From Massilia sp. Se16.2.3 (GTDB lineage Bacteria > Pseudomonadota > Gammaproteobacteria > Burkholderiales > Burkholderiaceae_D): 64,000 nucleotides of DNA. The DNA lies in assembly GCF_014171595.1 (NCBI RefSeq), contig NZ_CP050451.1, forward strand, positions 3,782,001 through 3,846,000. Direction: 5' to 3'. Shown here one piece after another: positions 60,669 through 64,000 of the stretch. The stretch's first letter is position 1; each line of letters opens with the position of its first letter. Position numbers and translations under genes: made by a program. Below the pieces are notes generated by a model, which saw only the letters and a program-made list of their open reading frames with translations, was not told where the DNA came from and did not search any database.

Positions 60669-63600
60669 TTAACGACCGGTCGCGCGCTCGAGATGGATCA
60701 CCTTCGACGGCGAGGTGAACTCCTGCAGCAGCCGTTCTGTCTCCGCCTTTGCCTTGGCCAGGTTGCCGGCCTTGACGTGGCCGAAGCCGCGGATCGACTC
60801 CGGCAACTGGGCCAGCTTCAGGGCTGAGTCGCGGTTGCGGGCGGTGAGCCCGGTGGCGATCGTCTCGACCAATGCCAGGTAGTCGTCGCGCGTCTTGCGC
60901 TCTTCGCGCCGTTCGTGCGTGTAGCCGAAGACGTCGAATGGCGTCCCGCGCAGCACCTTCAAGGGCGCCAGCACGCCGAACACCGACTGCAGCCAGCCAC
61001 CAAAGCGCATCTTGGCTGGCACGTCGCTGCCGGGCTTGCGGCGTGCCAGCAGCGGCGGCGCCAGATGGTACTCGAGCTTGAAGTCGCCTTCGAACTGGTT
61101 GTGCAAGCCTTCCAGGAAGGCCGGATCGCGGTGCAGGCGTGCCACCTCGTACTCGTCCTTGTAGGCCATGACTTTGAACAGCGCACGCGCGACCGCGCGG
61201 CTGACGGCACGCTTGGACGCTTCGCCTTCGATCTCCACTTCACGCGCTTCCACCCGCGCCACGGCGGCACGATACGTTTCGGCGTAGCGGGCATCCTGGT
61301 AGCGCGTGAGCAGGTCGACGCGGTAGGCGACCAGGTCCTGCAGGGAGGAAGGCGGCGTGAACTGGATCACCCTGGCCGGCTGCGCCAGGCGGTCGACGGC
61401 CCCCGCGTCGGCGGCGACCAGGCGTCCAAGCAGGAAGGCCTTCTTGTTCATCTCGACGGCGACGTTATTGAGTTCGATGGCGCGCATGATCGCTTCCAGG
61501 CTCACCGGCACCAACCCCTTCTGCCAGGCCGCGCCCATCAGCAGGATGTTGGCGCCGATCGGGTCGCCCAGCACGCGCGCGGCGATGTCGGGCGCATTCA
61601 GGCGCAGCGTCGAAGCGCCACCGTTGGCGTCCATGATCTTCGCCAGCAGATCCTCGCGGCGCACGTCGGCATCGGGATTACGGGTGAAGTCGGCGGTCGG
61701 GATCTCGCTCTCGTTGGCGATGACCTGGGTATGCCCGCGGCGCATGACGGCAAGCGAATCGGGCATGGCGGCCACGACCAGGTCGCAGGCGAGAATGGCG
61801 TCGGCCTGCTGCAGGTCGATCCGTACCTGGTGCAGCGCCTTGGGCGAGCGCGCCACGCGCACGTGCGACATCACGGCGCCGCCCTTCTGGGCAAAGCCCG
61901 TGAAGTCCAGCGTCGAGGCACCCTTGCCTTCGAGGTGGGCGGCCATCGTGATCAGGGCGCCCACCGTGACCACGCCGGTGCCGCCGACGCCGGCGACCAG
62001 CATCTCGAAGGGTTTGTCGAAAGCGAACGGCGTCGGCAGCGGGTAGGCTGCCAGCAGCTTTTCCAGCTCGGCCTGGGCCAGCGTGGCGGCAGACGGTTTC
62101 TTCAGGCTGCCGCCGATGACGGACACGAAACTCGGGCAGAAGCCTTCGACGCAGGAGAAGTCCTTGTTGCAGGAAGCCTGGTCGATCTGGCGTTTGCGGC
62201 CCAGCGGGGTTTCCAGCGGCAGGATCGACAGGCAGTTCGACTGCACGCCGCAGTCGCCGCAGCCCTCGCACACGGCAGGGTTGATCACCATGCGCCGCTG
62301 CGGGTCGGGGAAGACGATTTTATCGGGCTTGTTCTTCTTGCGGCGGCGGCGCTTCTCGGCGGCGCAGGTCTGGTCGTAGACGAGGACGGTCACGCCCTCC
62401 ATCTCGCGCAGCCGGCGCTGGATGGCATCGAGTTCGCTGCGGTGGTGCACCTGCACGCCGCCGGGCAGCGCGATGCCGGCATAGTTGCCCGGCTCGTCGG
62501 TGACGACGACGGCGTGGGCCGCGCCCTCGCTCAGCACCTGCTGCACGATCTGCGGCACGGTGAGCTTGCCGTCCACCGGCTGGCCGCCGGTCATGGCGAC
62601 AGCATCGTTGTAGAGGATCTTGTAGGTGATGTTGGTGCGCGCGGCGATCGCCTGGCGGATGGCCAGGTAGCCCGAGTGGTAATAGGTGCCGTCGCCCAGG
62701 TTCTGGAACACGTGCTTTTCGCGGGAGAAGCGCGAGGCCGCCACCCAGGGCACGCCCTCGCCGCCCATTTGCGTGAGCGTAAACGTGTCACGGTTCATCC
62801 AGCTGGCCATGAAGTGGCAGCCGATGCCGGCCAGCGCGCGGCTGCCTTCCGGCACCTTCGTCGACGTATTGTGCGGGCAGCCCGAGCAGAAGTACGGCGT
62901 GCGCTTGATGGCGTCGGCGCCGTTCGACAGCACGTCGGCGCGGCAGAACTGCGGCATGAATCGTTCCAGGCCGAGCTCCGGCAGTTTAGGAGCCAGCCAG
63001 CGCACCAGGGCCGGCGCGATGCGCGATGGGCGCAGCTCGCCCAGCTCGGACAGGAGCGGCATGCCGGCCGCATCCTGCTTGCCGATCACGAGCGGACGCT
63101 TATCAAGCGCCAGGTTGTAGAACAGGCTCTTGATCTGTCCCTCGACAACGTCGCCCTTCTCTTCCACCACCAGCAGCTCGCTCAGCCCGTCGGCGAAGGC
63201 GTGCAGGCGGGTGCGCTCGAGCGGATAGGTCAGGCCAGGCTTGTACAGGCGCAGCCCGTTGGCCTCCAGCTTGTCAAGGGGCAGTCCCATGCGCGTCAAA
63301 GCCTCGACCAGGTCGAGATAGGCCTTGCCGGCGGCGATGATGCCCAGCCTGGCGTTCGGCGCGGGTACGACCAGCTTGTCGATCGAATTCACGCGTGCGA
63401 AGGCCTGGACGGCGGTCAGCTTCTCGGCCGTACGCTGCTCGAGCGCCAGGCTGGGCAGGTCGGGCCAGCGATAATGCAGGCCATCGCCTGGAGGCGTGTA
63501 GTCTTCAGGCGTACGGAAAGTGGGCATTTCCGGCAGCTCGACGACCGCGCCGCCCTCCACCGTCTCGGAAATCGCCTTGAAGCCGACCCAGGCGCCGGAA

Positions 63601-64000
63601 AAGCGCGACAGGGCCCAGCCGTACAGGCCGAACTCCAGGTATTCCTCGATATTCGCCGGGTTCACGATGGGCATGTGCCAAGCCATGAGCACCTGGTCGC
63701 TCTGGTGCGGCATCGAGGACGAGACGCAGCCGTGGTCGTCGCCGGCCACTACCAGCACGCCGCCGTAGGGAGACGAGCCGTAGGTCGTGCCATGCTTGAG
63801 GGCGTCGGCTGCGCGGTCCACGCCGGGGCCCTTGCCGTACCAGATGGCAAAGACGCCGTCGACGGTGCGGTTCGGGTCGCCCCCGACCTGCTGGGTGCCC
63901 AGCACGGCGGTGGCGCCCAGCTCTTCGTTAATCGCCGGCAGGAATTCGATGGCGTTGGCTTTCAGGATGTTTGAGGCGCGCCAGGCTTCCTGGTCGACGG
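60669..64000 (-). CDS. Indolepyruvate ferredoxin oxidoreductase, fused IorA-IorB type (5' partial)
   Basis: Open to the right window edge; about 1110 of an expected 1150-1200 residues are present. The TPP-binding domain includes VFQNLGDGTYYHSGYLAIRQ and ITYKILYNDAVAMTGGQPVD. The ferredoxin-type cluster motif is CEGCGDCGVQSNC with further cysteines in DQASCNKDFSCVEGFCPSF. The gamma-like domain starts at LVAGVGGTGVVTVGALITMA. The fused protein converts aryl pyruvates to aryl-acetyl-CoA and ferredoxin electrons during aromatic amino-acid breakdown. No frameshift is seen. Confidence 0.93.
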   Translation of the reverse strand, partial: VDQEAWRASNILKANAIEFLPAINEELGATAVLGTQQVGGDPNRTVDGVFAIWYGKGPGVDRAADALKHGTTYGSSPYGGVLVVAGDDHGCVSSSMPHQSDQVLMAWHMPIVNPANIEEYLEFGLYGWALSRFSGAWVGFKAISETVEGGAVVELPEMPTFRTPEDYTPPGDGLHYRWPDLPSLALEQRTAEKLTAVQAFARVNSIDKLVVPAPNARLGIIAAGKAYLDLVEALTRMGLPLDKLEANGLRLYKPGLTYPLERTRLHAFADGLSELLVVEEKGDVVEGQIKSLFYNLALDKRPLVIGKQDAAGMPLLSELGELRPSRIAPALVRWLAPKLPELGLERFMPQFCRADVLSNGADAIKRTPYFCSGCPHNTSTKVPEGSRALAGIGCHFMASWMNRDTFTLTQMGGEGVPWVAASRFSREKHVFQNLGDGTYYHSGYLAIRQAIAARTNITYKILYNDAVAMTGGQPVDGKLTVPQIVQQVLSEGAAHAVVVTDEPGNYAGIALPGGVQVHHRSELDAIQRRLREMEGVTVLVYDQTCAAEKRRRRKKNKPDKIVFPDPQRRMVINPAVCEGCGDCGVQSNCLSILPLETPLGRKRQIDQASCNKDFSCVEGFCPSFVSVIGGSLKKPSAATLAQAELEKLLAAYPLPTPFAFDKPFEMLVAGVGGTGVVTVGALITMAAHLEGKGASTLDFTGFAQKGGAVMSHVRVARSPKALHQVRIDLQQADAILACDLVVAAMPDSLAVMRRGHTQVIANESEIPTADFTRNPDADVRREDLLAKIMDANGGASTLRLNAPDIAARVLGDPIGANILLMGAAWQKGLVPVSLEAIMRAIELNNVAVEMNKKAFLLGRLVAADAGAVDRLAQPARVIQFTPPSSLQDLVAYRVDLLTRYQDARYAETYRAAVARVEAREVEIEGEASKRAVSRAVARALFKVMAYKDEYEVARLHRDPAFLEGLHNQFEGDFKLEYHLAPPLLARRKPGSDVPAKMRFGGWLQSVFGVLAPLKVLRGTPFDVFGYTHERREERKTRDDYLALVETIATGLTARNRDSALKLAQLPESIRGFGHVKAGNLAKAKAETERLLQEFTSPSKVIHLERATGR

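Noticed and set aside
60915..63974. A 1019-residue plus-strand open frame
   Set aside because: It lies fully antisense to the indolepyruvate oxidoreductase, is rich in His, Arg, Ala and Gly as usual for GC-rich shadow frames, and has no recognisable domain.

Overview
The window looks like chromosomal DNA of a GC-rich betaproteobacterium, most likely an Oxalobacteraceae soil organism of the Massilia/Telluria/Duganella type. This rests on gene content (a large sugar TonB-dependent receptor, two GH43 enzymes, a SapC-family protein, an aerobic CoA-thioester route for an aromatic acid, a secreted subtilase, an OsmC-YcaO fusion) and on high GC. It is an inference, not a database result. No rRNA, tRNA, CRISPR array or prophage was recognised.

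Layout. 1-10.4 kb is a mixed region: esterase, TonB-domain protein plus TPR protein, berberine-bridge-type flavoenzyme, truncated globin, phytoene-desaturase-like oxidoreductase, MFS transporter, SapC protein, SRAP/YedK DNA-repair protein and a small ABM monooxygenase. 10.5-22.5 kb is a plant-polysaccharide (probably arabinan or arabinoxylan) locus, all on the minus strand: LysR regulator, GH43 lipoprotein, ABC sugar importer (binding protein, two permeases, ATPase), TonB-dependent receptor, GH43 enzyme and an aldehyde dehydrogenase that could end an oxidative pentose pathway. A 34-bp motif is shared upstream of the receptor and of the GH43 lipoprotein. 22.8-34.1 kb carries an amidohydrolase, a LysR/secreted-protein divergent pair, a MarR/MFS pair, a GH75-like secreted protein, a GDSL hydrolase, a DUF2779 nuclease-like protein and an ankyrin protein coupled to an unknown gene. 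34.15-41.2 kb is a six-gene minus-strand operon for aerobic 2-aminobenzoate (or a related aryl-CoA) degradation: CoA ligase, fused monooxygenase/reductase, MarR regulator, enoyl-CoA hydratase, acyl-CoA dehydrogenase and a Rid-family protein, with a perfect palindrome in the promoter. 41.4-51 kb holds the subtilase, the OsmC-YcaO fusion, a more AT-rich pair of exported proteins (CHAP/NlpC-like and trypsin-like), a truncated ClC channel and a DUF4359/LprI-like protein. 51-55.7 kb is a McrBC-type restriction operon with two extra unknown genes. 56-64 kb ends with a DUF898/M48 pair, the RlhA peptidase and a fused indolepyruvate ferredoxin oxidoreductase cut by the window edge.

Data quality matters here. 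About half of the genes carry one or more frameshifts. Nearly every one I resolved to the base sits in a short run of one nucleotide, where adding or removing a single base restores a conserved protein. I read most of these as sequencing or assembly errors, not gene decay, so such genes are given as single CDSs with approximate lengths.

The best candidates for something new are the two companions of the McrBC-like pair, the AT-rich CHAP/trypsin pair, the Rid protein without its usual arginine in the aryl-CoA operon, and the shared promoter motif of the GH43/TonB locus.
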